NCBI GenBank assembly: GCA_050330635.1
Contig: JBHJNQ010000016.1
Coordinates: 25,327 to 89,326 of the forward strand
Direction of reading: 5' to 3'
Origin: CADEDH01 sp050330635
GTDB lineage: Bacteria > Actinomycetota > Acidimicrobiia > Acidimicrobiales > SZUA-35
Length of the DNA stretch: 64,000 nucleotides
Positions 51,111-59,359 of the stretch are shown one piece after another (the stretch's first letter is position 1; the number at the start of each line of letters is the position of its first letter). Under the pieces are notes generated by a model. That model saw only the letters and a list, made by a program, of their open reading frames with translations. It was not told where the DNA came from and did no database searches. The position numbers and the translations under genes are program-made.

Positions 51111-52132
51111 CAGTTCCTCTGGTCCTCTTCGGCCATCCAGCGATCGACGTCGATCCCCTCACCGGCCACCCAATCGACATAGCGCCGCAGACCCCCGTCG
51201 ATCGAGACCGTCGGCTTCCACCCGATGAGCCGGGTGGCCTTGGTGGTGTCGGCCAGGTGGCGGTCGACGTCACCCGGCCGGGGGGCATCGAACACGGGAA
51301 GCTCCCCGCCCCGCCCGAAGATGGCGAGGACCTTCGCCGCCAACTGGCGGATCGAGATCTCCTGGCCTCGGGCGATGTTCACCGTGCCGCCGACCAGGGC
51401 ATCCTCGGCGGCGGCGGCGCAGATGCCACGCGCCGTGTCCTCCACCCAGGTGAAGTCGCGGGTCTGCAGGCCCGATCCGAAGATGACGGGCCGACCGCCG
51501 GCCGCCGTCCGCAGCACGAATTTGGGAATGACCTCGGACCGACGCCCCCGGTACGGCTCCCGCGGTCCGTAGCTGTTGAAGGGCCGGATGACCGTGACCT
51601 CAACCCCGAACGTGCGGCCGAGCGCCAGGCTGTAGGCCTCACCGGCGAGCTTCGACGCGCCATAGGCCGTCGTCGGTTCCGTCGGATGGTCCTCGTCCAT
51701 CGGTACGTGACGGGCCGTGCCGTAGGCCTCCGACGAGGAAACGTAGACGAGCCGTCGGACGTCGTTCCGCTGGGCCGCCAACCCGACGTTCAGCGTCCCC
51801 GTGGCGTTGACCTCGTGAACGAGCTCGGGTCGGTTCAGGCTGGTGCGGACGCAGGCCACCGCCATGTGGATGACCATGTCGGCGTCGGCGATGAGCTGGT
51901 GCATCGCGTCGGCATCACGGATGTCGGCGACGATGAGCCCGACCTTCGCCTTCGGGTGGGTCCCGTCGGCCCCGAGCCCGTCGAGATGTCGACTGAGATT
52001 GTCCCGCGACCCTGTCGACAGGTCGTCGACGACGAGGACCTCGTTCCCGGCCGACGCCAGCAGGTCGACGACGTGGCTCCCGATGAATCCGGCTCCGCCG
52101 GTGACGATGATCCGTCGATCCTGGAGTCTCAT
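51107..52132 (-). CDS. NDP-sugar epimerase/dehydratase (GalE/WbpP-like extended SDR)
   Basis: 341 residues. The nucleotide loop is RIIVTGGAGFIGSHVVDLLASAG. The catalytic YxxxK is in TTAYGASKLAGEAYSLALGRTFG with VSSSEAYG upstream. The sugar site RPFNSYGPREPYRGRRSEVIPKFV, RDFTWVEDTARGICAAA and the end region GWKPTVSIDGGLRRYVDWV match UDP-sugar 4-epimerases. The 53-base gap to the sugar transferase gene upstream is the only non-overlapping junction in the operon. It supplies a sugar nucleotide; which one is unknown. Confidence 0.9.
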   Translation of the reverse strand: MRLQDRRIIVTGGAGFIGSHVVDLLASAGNEVLVVDDLSTGSRDNLSRHLDGLGADGTHPKAKVGLIVADIRDADAMHQLIADADMVIHMAVACVRTSLNRPELVHEVNATGTLNVGLAAQRNDVRRLVYVSSSEAYGTARHVPMDEDHPTEPTTAYGASKLAGEAYSLALGRTFGVEVTVIRPFNSYGPREPYRGRRSEVIPKFVLRTAAGGRPVIFGSGLQTRDFTWVEDTARGICAAAAEDALVGGTVNIARGQEISIRQLAAKVLAIFGRGGELPVFDAPRPGDVDRHLADTTKATRLIGWKPTVSIDGGLRRYVDWVAGEGIDVDRWMAEEDQRNW

Positions 52133-52185
52133 CGCTGCGGTCCCTCCAACCACCCGTTGGTCGACATCGTCGTGTGTCACTGCGA

Positions 52186-52890
52186 TCAGCCGGCCCGGGC
52201 CGGCATGGCCAGCACCGGGACGGTCCGTATCAAGATCTTCAGATCCTGGTAGAGCGACCAGGTGTCGGCGTAGACGACGTCGAGCTCGAGCATGTCCACA
52301 TACGACAGATGGCTTCGCCCGCTCACCTGCCACAGCCCGGTGAGGCCGGGGAGCACCTCGAAGCGGCGGTGGTGATGCGGCTGATAGTTCTCGAGTGAGT
52401 AGGCGAGGTCGGGTCGGGGCCCGACGAGGCTCATCTCGCCCCTGACCACATTGACCAGCTGAGGGATCTCGTCGATGCTCAGCCGGCGGATGAGGCGCCC
52501 CACCGCGGTCACCCGGAGATCGTCGCCGACCTTGTAGTGGCTGATGGCGTCGATGTGGCCGGACGACCACAGCTCGACCTCGCGCCTCAGGAACCGGCGG
52601 TGGATCTCGGGGTCGGCGTCGACTCGCATCGACCGGAACTTGTAGATCGTGAAGCGTCGCTGCCCGAGTCCGAGCCTGGTCTGGCGGAAGATCACCGGCC
52701 CGCGCGATGTCACCCGGATGGCCACGGCCACGAGGAGCATCAGCGGCGAGAGGAGGATGAGCGCCAGCGCCGCGACCAGGACGTCGAGGATCCGCTTGAG
52801 GCGGAGTTGCACCTGCCTCGGAACGGCCAGGGAGCGCCGACCGACAGCCTTGGCCCCGGTGGACCGGCCGTGGTCGGTGGCGATCGTCAT
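52186..52890 (-). CDS. Undecaprenyl-phosphate sugar phosphotransferase (WbaP/ExoY-type catalytic domain)
   Basis: 234 residues. One hydrophobic hairpin (LDVLVAALALILLSPLMLLV) is followed by the cytoplasmic transferase core. Family motifs are FRQTRLGLGQRRFTIYKFRSM, LIRRLSIDEIPQLVNVVRGEMSLVGPRP and LPGLTGLWQVSGRSHLSY. It lacks the N-terminal multi-span domain of PssY/WbaP, as in the short ExoY/WecP group. It starts polymer assembly by moving a sugar-1-phosphate onto undecaprenyl phosphate. The ATG at 52890 overlaps the beta-helix gene stop by four bases. Confidence 0.94.
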   Translation of the reverse strand: MTIATDHGRSTGAKAVGRRSLAVPRQVQLRLKRILDVLVAALALILLSPLMLLVAVAIRVTSRGPVIFRQTRLGLGQRRFTIYKFRSMRVDADPEIHRRFLRREVELWSSGHIDAISHYKVGDDLRVTAVGRLIRRLSIDEIPQLVNVVRGEMSLVGPRPDLAYSLENYQPHHHRRFEVLPGLTGLWQVSGRSHLSYVDMLELDVVYADTWSLYQDLKILIRTVPVLAMPARAG

Positions 52891-55004
52891 CCTCCGACCT
52901 CCCCCGCTTCCCACGCCTGGTGCAGCGCCAACCAGTCGGGCCACGCCTCGTCGGCGGTGCTGGGGCCCGCCGTGTTGTCCCAGAACCACCAGTCGGTGCC
53001 GGTGTTCCCCGTCTCGACATCGCCCTCGAAGAGGTTTCCGGTCACCCACAGCCGACCGCTGCTGTCGGGGTCCCCCCGCACGGTGAGGGCGGTGCCGTCG
53101 GTGCTCCCCACCACGTTGTCGGCGACGACGGCGTCCCGGATGCCGATCCAGGGGAACCCGTTCGATTCGTCGGTGCCGAGGTCGAGCCCGTTGGCCGCTT
53201 GATCGAACCGGTTGCCGATGATCGTCAGCCGAGCCGACCCGTACAGATCAGGATCGGCGATCGCCCCGGCCTCTCCGTTCGTGCCGCCGCCCCAACCACT
53301 CCAGGTCACGCAGGCCTGGCGGCAGCCTCGGGACCGGTTGCCGGCGATCACCACGCCATAGGGGTTCTCGACCATGAGGACGTCGACGACGTTGTCGAGG
53401 AAGCGGTTGTTGCGGATGGCCGTCTCGCCCCCGAACCCCCAGGTGTCGTTGCCGAGCAGGATGCCGGACCAGCCCGACGGCCCGGCCCCGATCCAGTTGT
53501 TCTCGATGACGAGGTCCCGACTACCGCCCCCGTGCTCGTTGATCCCGTACGTGCGACTCTGGCCCAACACGTTGTTGCGGACCACGGCGCGGTACACGAA
53601 CTGCATCGTGATGAGGCTCATGTTCTCGTCGCTGTCGGTGGACCCAATGTGGCTGTCGACGACGGTGACATCGGTCGCGGGCCCGAAGCCCAGCTTGTAT
53701 TTGCAGGGCTCGGGCTGGTAGCCGGCGGCGCCTCCCTCGGTGGCGGTGAGCCCGACCACGGTGATGCGGTGGCCTCCGGCGTCGATGAAGTTGCGGTTGC
53801 CCCACCGAGCGGTCACCTCGGCCACCCGGAAGTCGATCTGCTGGGAGGCATCGACCAGCCGGTGGTAGGAGGTGTCGTCGCGTCCGGCGCCCTCGACCGT
53901 CAGCAACTCGAGCCCGTTGTTCCATCCGGTCGGGTAGCGATAGAGCCCGGCGCCCTCGGTGATGAACGGACTGAGGGGGTGGTCGAAGGTGATGGTGTCA
54001 CCGTCGACGGCGGTCACCACCCCGGCCTCGAAGGGGTAGCGCTCGTCCCGCCCGGTGGAGGGGTCCTGGGCGATCCCCAACGGGCCGTACTCGTCGATCC
54101 CGAGCTGGCCCTGGATGCCGTCGATCTCGATGAACTCGCCCACCTCGATCGCAACGGGCCCGTCGAGGCGCACGCTCGTGTCGCCCCTCGGCGCTGTTCG
54201 GTCGACGGTGACGCCGAGCTCGTCGTAGGCGCCCCGGAAGAGCAGGAGGGGAGTGACCGGACCGCACGGTTCGTCGCCTCCGGGGAACGCCGCCCGTAGC
54301 ACGGTGCGGTCCTCGCCGGCCCCCCGCAGCAGCACGCCGTTGCCCGAGATCACCAACGAATCCGAGAGCTCGTAGGTAGCCGGCCCGAAGAGGACGATGC
54401 CGCCCCCGGCCTCCTCGGCATCGTCGACCGCACGCTGAGCCCGAGCGAGATCCGAGCCGACGTAGTCGTCGACGGCGAACACTTGACCGATGGCGTCGCT
54501 CGTCACGACCTCCACCTCGGCGGGAGCCGACCACGGTCCGGGTCCGGACTCGAAGCGGGCCCGAACCCGGTAGGTGTGGACGCCGCCCGACACCTGCTCG
54601 TCGCGGAAGGCCACGTCGTCCCACGGATCGTCGTCGACCGCGGTCGAGCCGACGACCTCGCCGTCGCGCTCGATGTCGTACCCGATGGCGAGGGGCGGCT
54701 CGTCGGGCGCTCGGTCGAGATCGATGTGACTCCAGGTGACCGAGATGTAGCGAGCGGCTTCGTCCACGGGGCCCTGGACCGCCACCACAGCCTGCGGCGC
54801 CGGCCCCGCGATCACGTCGAGGTCGTCGCCCGCTGGGCCATCGTCGGGTTCGACGCGCTCGTCACCCTCGGCCCCGGCGGGACCCGTGGTCCGGTCGGGG
54901 CCGGAGATCTCGCCGTCGTCACCACCGAGCCACACCGTCGCGGCCACGACTGCGATCACCACCACGACACCGAAACCGACCACGGTCGTGGCGCGCCGTG
55001 TCAT
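52887..55004 (-). CDS. Exported right-handed beta-helix protein with fibronectin-III-like domain (pectate-lyase superfamily)
   Basis: 705 residues. It opens MTRRATTVVGFGVVVVIAVV as a signal anchor. Residues ~75-165 form an FN3-like domain (VAVQGPVDEAARYISVTWSH, then VHTYRVRARFESGPGPWSAP). Residues ~185-690 hold a pectate-lyase-type start (DDAEEAGGGIVLFGPATYEL, GNGVLLRGAGEDRTVLRA) and many NNxxxx rungs such as VVRNNVLGQSRTYG, VIENNWIGAG, IRNNRFLDNVVDVL and IIGNRFDQAANG. Such folds cut, epimerise or bind acidic polysaccharides. No catalytic residue can be assigned safely. Encoded mid-operon, it may trim or modify the polymer. Its start overlaps the ligase gene stop by four bases. Confidence 0.85.
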   Translation of the reverse strand: MTRRATTVVGFGVVVVIAVVAATVWLGGDDGEISGPDRTTGPAGAEGDERVEPDDGPAGDDLDVIAGPAPQAVVAVQGPVDEAARYISVTWSHIDLDRAPDEPPLAIGYDIERDGEVVGSTAVDDDPWDDVAFRDEQVSGGVHTYRVRARFESGPGPWSAPAEVEVVTSDAIGQVFAVDDYVGSDLARAQRAVDDAEEAGGGIVLFGPATYELSDSLVISGNGVLLRGAGEDRTVLRAAFPGGDEPCGPVTPLLLFRGAYDELGVTVDRTAPRGDTSVRLDGPVAIEVGEFIEIDGIQGQLGIDEYGPLGIAQDPSTGRDERYPFEAGVVTAVDGDTITFDHPLSPFITEGAGLYRYPTGWNNGLELLTVEGAGRDDTSYHRLVDASQQIDFRVAEVTARWGNRNFIDAGGHRITVVGLTATEGGAAGYQPEPCKYKLGFGPATDVTVVDSHIGSTDSDENMSLITMQFVYRAVVRNNVLGQSRTYGINEHGGGSRDLVIENNWIGAGPSGWSGILLGNDTWGFGGETAIRNNRFLDNVVDVLMVENPYGVVIAGNRSRGCRQACVTWSGWGGGTNGEAGAIADPDLYGSARLTIIGNRFDQAANGLDLGTDESNGFPWIGIRDAVVADNVVGSTDGTALTVRGDPDSSGRLWVTGNLFEGDVETGNTGTDWWFWDNTAGPSTADEAWPDWLALHQAWEAGEVGG

Positions 55005-56503
55005 GACCACCAGCCCTTCCGAACCAGTGGGCGGCCGAGCAGAGCTCGCCGGTAGGTGCTGTGGTCGGGCCACAACGCCGGAACGGTCAGGAGGGCCAGC
55101 AGAGGGAACAGGGCGTCGGCCGGTCCTCGCAACGTCAGGTGGATGTCGAAGAGCATCAACACGAACACGACGGCGAAGGCCGGCGCCGTGGCCAGGCCGA
55201 GCGCCGATCCGAATCGTGTCGTTGCGCTCGACCGCCCGGGGCCCGCCCACCGGGGGCGATCGGCCAGGGCCAGCGTGCCCCGAGCGGCGCCCCAGCTCAA
55301 CCACAGGAACGCCAGCAGCAGGGGGACACCGCCGGTCCACAGCAGCCAGGTGTGCCCGCTCTCGATGTACACCCACTCGCGCCAGGGCTCGAACGACGGC
55401 AGCCGACCGGCGGGCCGGACCCCGAGGATCCAGTTGCCGTCGCGGAAGAGCTCTGGCCAGAAGTAGTTGGTCAGGTTGAAGCGTCGAGCCGCCCAGCTCT
55501 CGGGCACGCCGCTCGCATCGGTGCTGTTCAAGCGAGCCTCGAGCACCGGCCACAGCGATGCTCCGGCCACTAGCGAGGCGGGCACGGCGGCGGCCAGCAT
55601 CCGCCACGGCCGACCGACGAGCACGCCGAACGTCACGGTCACGACGGCCACGGCCACCGCGGCCGAGAACTGGCCGGAGGCGAGGCAGGCCAGTCCGAAG
55701 AAGCAGGCACCGCTTGCGCTCAGCCACCGGGGCCCTATCCGCAGCCACCAGAACGACAAGGTGAAGGCGAGGTTGAAGGCCATGACGTCGGCCACGCCGT
55801 GTGAGGTGCCGAGCGTCGACGATCCGCGGTTGTTGGTGACGGCTTGCAGGGGCTCGTCCTGCAGCGCGGCGAGCAAACCTGGTACGACCGGCGCATTGAC
55901 GGCCTGGGCGATGGCGATCGCACCCACGATGATCCCCGCCCCCAGCATGATGTTCACACAGGTCCGAACCTGCTGCTCATCGAAGATGACGAGCCGGAAC
56001 AGTACGAATACGAGGAGATACTTCCACAATGTGGTGGCATAGAGAAGGTCATCGACCAGCGGTCGGTAGCCTCGGGCGGCCCGCCACAACAGCGGTACGA
56101 ACGAACCGAGGACGGCCATGGCCAGGATGGAGCGGTCGAGGCTGGTCACTCGGTAGTCTCGCAACTGCTGCGGCCGATGACCGCCGAGACCCTCGGTGAG
56201 CAGGCGCAGGCCGACTCCGGCGAGCAGAAGGGCCAGCAACGCCTCGCTCGGGCGGACCTGGGGAATGGCTCCGCCCCGCGGTAGGCCGGCGATGAGCGGG
56301 GTGGCGGCCAGGTAGAGGAAGGCGGCCCGCACGGGCCGGGCCACGACGATGGCCAACACGATCGACGCGGCCAGGATGCCGAGCCCCGCCGCGGGCTCGT
56401 AGGCCGCAACCGCCATGACCACCACCACCACCGTGGCCGCCCCCGCGCACAGGGCGGCGACTTCGGCTCGGGGCCAGACGGGGATCGTCGGCTCAGCGAG
56501 CAC
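55001..56503 (-). CDS. O-antigen ligase/polymerase-like membrane protein
   Basis: 500 residues from a GTG at 56503. At least ten hydrophobic helices are seen. The large periplasmic loop lies at residues ~335-400 and carries SWAARRFNLTNYFWPELFRD and SFEPWREWVYIESGHTWLLW, with the late conserved ESGHTWLLWTGGVP, equal to the HxxxLxxxxxxG region of Wzy/WaaL proteins. It would polymerise repeat units or transfer the glycan to an acceptor. The GTG start overlaps the Wzz-like gene stop by 11 bases. The longer frame beyond 56503 is shadow sequence of the Wzz-like gene. Confidence 0.88.
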   Translation of the reverse strand: MLAEPTIPVWPRAEVAALCAGAATVVVVVMAVAAYEPAAGLGILAASIVLAIVVARPVRAAFLYLAATPLIAGLPRGGAIPQVRPSEALLALLLAGVGLRLLTEGLGGHRPQQLRDYRVTSLDRSILAMAVLGSFVPLLWRAARGYRPLVDDLLYATTLWKYLLVFVLFRLVIFDEQQVRTCVNIMLGAGIIVGAIAIAQAVNAPVVPGLLAALQDEPLQAVTNNRGSSTLGTSHGVADVMAFNLAFTLSFWWLRIGPRWLSASGACFFGLACLASGQFSAAVAVAVVTVTFGVLVGRPWRMLAAAVPASLVAGASLWPVLEARLNSTDASGVPESWAARRFNLTNYFWPELFRDGNWILGVRPAGRLPSFEPWREWVYIESGHTWLLWTGGVPLLLAFLWLSWGAARGTLALADRPRWAGPGRSSATTRFGSALGLATAPAFAVVFVLMLFDIHLTLRGPADALFPLLALLTVPALWPDHSTYRRALLGRPLVRKGWWS

Positions 56504-58037
56504 GGCGGGAGGCGAGGAGGAAGAGGACGGCCGCCGCCACCACGGAGCCCACCAGGAGTCCGAGGGCGGTGAACGCCAACGGCTTGGGCCACGAGGGCTC
56601 CGAGAGGACCCGGGGGGCGGTGACGATCTGGGCATCGATCCGGTCGATGGACGCCACCTCGTCGGCCAGCAGGGCGTCCTCGAGCGCATCGATCTGGGCC
56701 AGCAACCGTTCGGACTCGAGCGACATCCTCCGGACCTCGCCTGGGTGCGGTGGCGCCAGTTCGGCGGCTTCGGCCTCGGCGTTGGCCGCCTCGAGCGGTT
56801 GCAGCTGCCCTTCGAGTTGTTGCCGCCGCTGGTCGAGCTCGTCGATCCGGGCCTCGTAGATCGCTCGGCTCGCGTTGGTCCGTGCCACGTCGACTTCGGT
56901 CATGAACGAGGCGAGCACGGCGACGAGCACCGACGCTGCGAGGTCGGCGTCGTCGTCGACGAAGGTGAGGCCGAGGGCGTTGCTGCTTTCGATGGGGAAG
57001 ACCTTCAACCGACCCTCCACGTAGTCGCGATCGACCGGCAGCTCGGTCATCGCCCGGTCGAGCACGGTCGAGCTCTGGATGAGGACCTCCTGGGTGGCCA
57101 GGTGGCGGTCCACCTGGTCGTTGCCGGGATCGAGGACCAGCTCGGCTTCGGCGGTCCACCGTTCCGGCAGGAAGCGGGCCAGCCCATAGCCCGTTCCTCC
57201 TCCGAGGGCGATGAGGGCCACGGCGAGAGCCAGCGCGTACGAGATCAATCGTCGTCGCCGGCGCCCGTCCTCGTCGGCGTCGATCCGCTCGTCGGGCGCG
57301 GGGACCGCTGCCGCCACGAACACGTCGTCGTCGGGCTCGGGCCGAGTCGGAGCCTCGCGGCCGGCATCGGTGGCCGGGTCGGCAGGAGCCATCTCGGTGT
57401 CGGTGTGCGCCTCGATCGCAGCAGCGGTACGGGACTCGGTGTCGATGGTCTCGGCGAGGACGACCGAGCCGGTGAGCATGACCTCCTCGTCGTCGTCCTC
57501 GTCCTCGTCATCGTCCTCGTCGTCTTCCTCGTCGATCTCGTCGTCGATCTCGTCGTCGATGTGGAGCTCGGGGGGATCGTCGGTCTCGCTCACGCGCCGG
57601 GATTCGGTCCAGGGTCGGGTTGCGAGGTCGGCCGAGGTCTCGACTTCCGCTCCGGCGGCGGTCCGACCGCTCGCCTCGGCCCACACATCCGGGTCCTGGT
57701 GGGTCGATCCGTACTCGTCGAACCCGTCCTCGGCGGTGCACGGCCCGTCCCCGTTCGCCAGCTCCGGTGTTCCTTCGTCGAGTTGGCGGAGCTCGCCGCC
57801 GCAGCCGAAGCCGTTGTGGTGACCGTTCTCGTCCGTGGCGAAGCGTTCGTCGGGGAGTGGTGGCTCGGACCGCTCGTTGTCGGGTCTGAGGCTGACCACC
57901 TGCTCCAGCCAGTCGTCGACCGTGATCGGTTGGCTCGACTGCTCGCCGACCGAGGATGAGGCTCCGGTCATCGCGTCGTCTCCCGTCGCTCCTGGTGTCT
58001 CGTTCGCTTGGTCTTCTGATTCGCCGGTGATCGTCAT
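56493..58037 (-). CDS. Wzz-like chain-length determinant with long acidic cytoplasmic arm
   Basis: 514 residues. Residues 1-~270 are cytoplasmic, hydrophilic and strongly acidic, with a ~25-residue tract of almost only Asp/Glu near residue 165 that is encoded by GTC/CTC-type codon repeats. The first transmembrane helix is LISYALALAVALIALGGGTGYG near residue 265. The extracellular part shows the Wzz landmarks WTAEAELVLDPGN, a coiled-coil section and PRVLSEPSWPKPLAF. The second helix, FTALGLLVGSVVAAAVLFLL, ends the protein. Wzz proteins set polymer length. Canonical ones have almost no N-terminal cytoplasmic arm, so this arm is unusual. No BY-kinase domain is present. Confidence 0.85.
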   Translation of the reverse strand: MTITGESEDQANETPGATGDDAMTGASSSVGEQSSQPITVDDWLEQVVSLRPDNERSEPPLPDERFATDENGHHNGFGCGGELRQLDEGTPELANGDGPCTAEDGFDEYGSTHQDPDVWAEASGRTAAGAEVETSADLATRPWTESRRVSETDDPPELHIDDEIDDEIDEEDDEDDDEDEDDDEEVMLTGSVVLAETIDTESRTAAAIEAHTDTEMAPADPATDAGREAPTRPEPDDDVFVAAAVPAPDERIDADEDGRRRRRLISYALALAVALIALGGGTGYGLARFLPERWTAEAELVLDPGNDQVDRHLATQEVLIQSSTVLDRAMTELPVDRDYVEGRLKVFPIESSNALGLTFVDDDADLAASVLVAVLASFMTEVDVARTNASRAIYEARIDELDQRRQQLEGQLQPLEAANAEAEAAELAPPHPGEVRRMSLESERLLAQIDALEDALLADEVASIDRIDAQIVTAPRVLSEPSWPKPLAFTALGLLVGSVVAAAVLFLLASRRAR

Positions 58038-59359
58038 GGGGTAGCCAGGCTGTGGTCGGTGGGATGATCGTCCGAGGTGGAGTCGTCCTCCGCCTCCGCC
58101 TCCGGCCGGGCCGAGGGGCCGAGGCCGAGCAGCGAGGCCCACAGCTCCACGTAGATCCCGGTTTGATGAGGCCAGCTCAGGTGGTCCTCGATCCGCTGGC
58201 GCCCGATCCGCCCCATCGTGGCCATGAGCTCGGGATCGCGTAGGAGGCGATCGACACAGCGGGCTAGCCCAGCCGGATCGCCGGTCTCGGCGTAGACGGC
58301 AGCCGGGCCAGCGGAGACCCTGGTCTCGTGAAGATCGTGAGCGACCACCGGGAGCCCGAACGACATGTACTCGAGGGTCTTGTTCATCGTGGACTTGTCG
58401 TTCAGCGGTCCTGGCGGGTCGGCGCTCAACCCGATGCTGGCCGCCGAGAGCCACTGGAAGGCCTCGTCGTCGGGAATCCAGCCGGTGAACGTGACCTGGT
58501 CGCCGACGCGAAGCGCCCGGGCCAGGTCTCGTACCTGCTCCAGCACTTCACCATGACCGATGAACACGACGTGCACGTCGCGCCGGCCCATGGCGTGAAC
58601 GAGGTGGGCCACCGACCGCACGGCGTCGTCGACACCATCCTGAGGACCCATGTTGCCCATCCACACCACCAGGTGGCGTTGGGCCGGCCGTCGGACCGTG
58701 GTGACGGGTCGGGGTCGCATGACCGTCGGGTCGGGACCGTTGCGCACCACCACCACGTCGTCGGGCGGGACCCGACCCCGATCCACGGCTTCCCACCGGT
58801 ACGACTGGTTCGTGGCGATGACCCGAGCCGCTCCTCGGTAGGTGGCGCGCTCACACCAGATGAGGACCCGGTGCAGGAGGCGGGACCATCCGGCCCTCAA
58901 TGGACCGAACCTGGTCTCGAACAGCTCCGGTGTCAGGTCGTGCTGGTCGAAGACGAAGGGAACGCCGTTCCATCTGGCCCACCACGCGTGAGGAAAGAAG
59001 ATGTCGGGTGGGTTGCAGGCCTGGATGCCGTCGACGCGGTGACAGCGACGGCAGGCGGCCAGAGCCCGTGTCATCTGGAGCCACGCCAGCGCGTACTCCC
59101 ACACGAAACCAAGAGGACCCTGCCGTTCCCGCGCCGGGTTGAAGGCCCTGATCTCCACGTCGTCCACCACGAGGGGACGGTGCAGGCCGAACCGCCGTCG
59201 ACCCGACGGCTCATCTGCTGGGCAGATCACGGTGACGGCCATCCCGGCCTCGACCAGAGCCCGGGCCTGACGCCAGACTCGACGGTCCCTCTGGACCGGG
59301 AGGTTTTCGAGCAGGATCACGACGCGGCGCCGCCGGTCGCTCGACGCGCCTTCGGTCAT
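58034..59359 (-). CDS. Glycosyltransferase family 4
   Basis: 441 residues. The N-terminal Rossmann half opens RRVVILLENLPVQRDRRVWRQARALVEAGM. The C-terminal half has VVVVRNGPDPTVMRP, VVWMGNMGPQDGVDDAVRSV, then VTFTGWIPDDEAFQWLSAAS and NKTLEYMSFGLPVVAHDLHETR, where the E of the GT4 EX7E-type motif lies. It uses a nucleotide sugar and retains the anomeric configuration, adding a sugar to the lipid-linked repeat. The ATG at 59359 overlaps the dehydrogenase stop by four bases. It is the only glycosyltransferase in the window, so others must lie outside the operon. Confidence 0.92.
   Translation of the reverse strand: MTEGASSDRRRRVVILLENLPVQRDRRVWRQARALVEAGMAVTVICPADEPSGRRRFGLHRPLVVDDVEIRAFNPARERQGPLGFVWEYALAWLQMTRALAACRRCHRVDGIQACNPPDIFFPHAWWARWNGVPFVFDQHDLTPELFETRFGPLRAGWSRLLHRVLIWCERATYRGAARVIATNQSYRWEAVDRGRVPPDDVVVVRNGPDPTVMRPRPVTTVRRPAQRHLVVWMGNMGPQDGVDDAVRSVAHLVHAMGRRDVHVVFIGHGEVLEQVRDLARALRVGDQVTFTGWIPDDEAFQWLSAASIGLSADPPGPLNDKSTMNKTLEYMSFGLPVVAHDLHETRVSAGPAAVYAETGDPAGLARCVDRLLRDPELMATMGRIGRQRIEDHLSWPHQTGIYVELWASLLGLGPSARPEAEAEDDSTSDDHPTDHSLATP

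Noticed and set aside
57480..57560. Low-complexity GTC/CTC-rich tract considered as a microsatellite or sequencing artefact
   Set aside because: It stays in frame within the Wzz-like gene and encodes an Asp/Glu run, so it is treated as coding.
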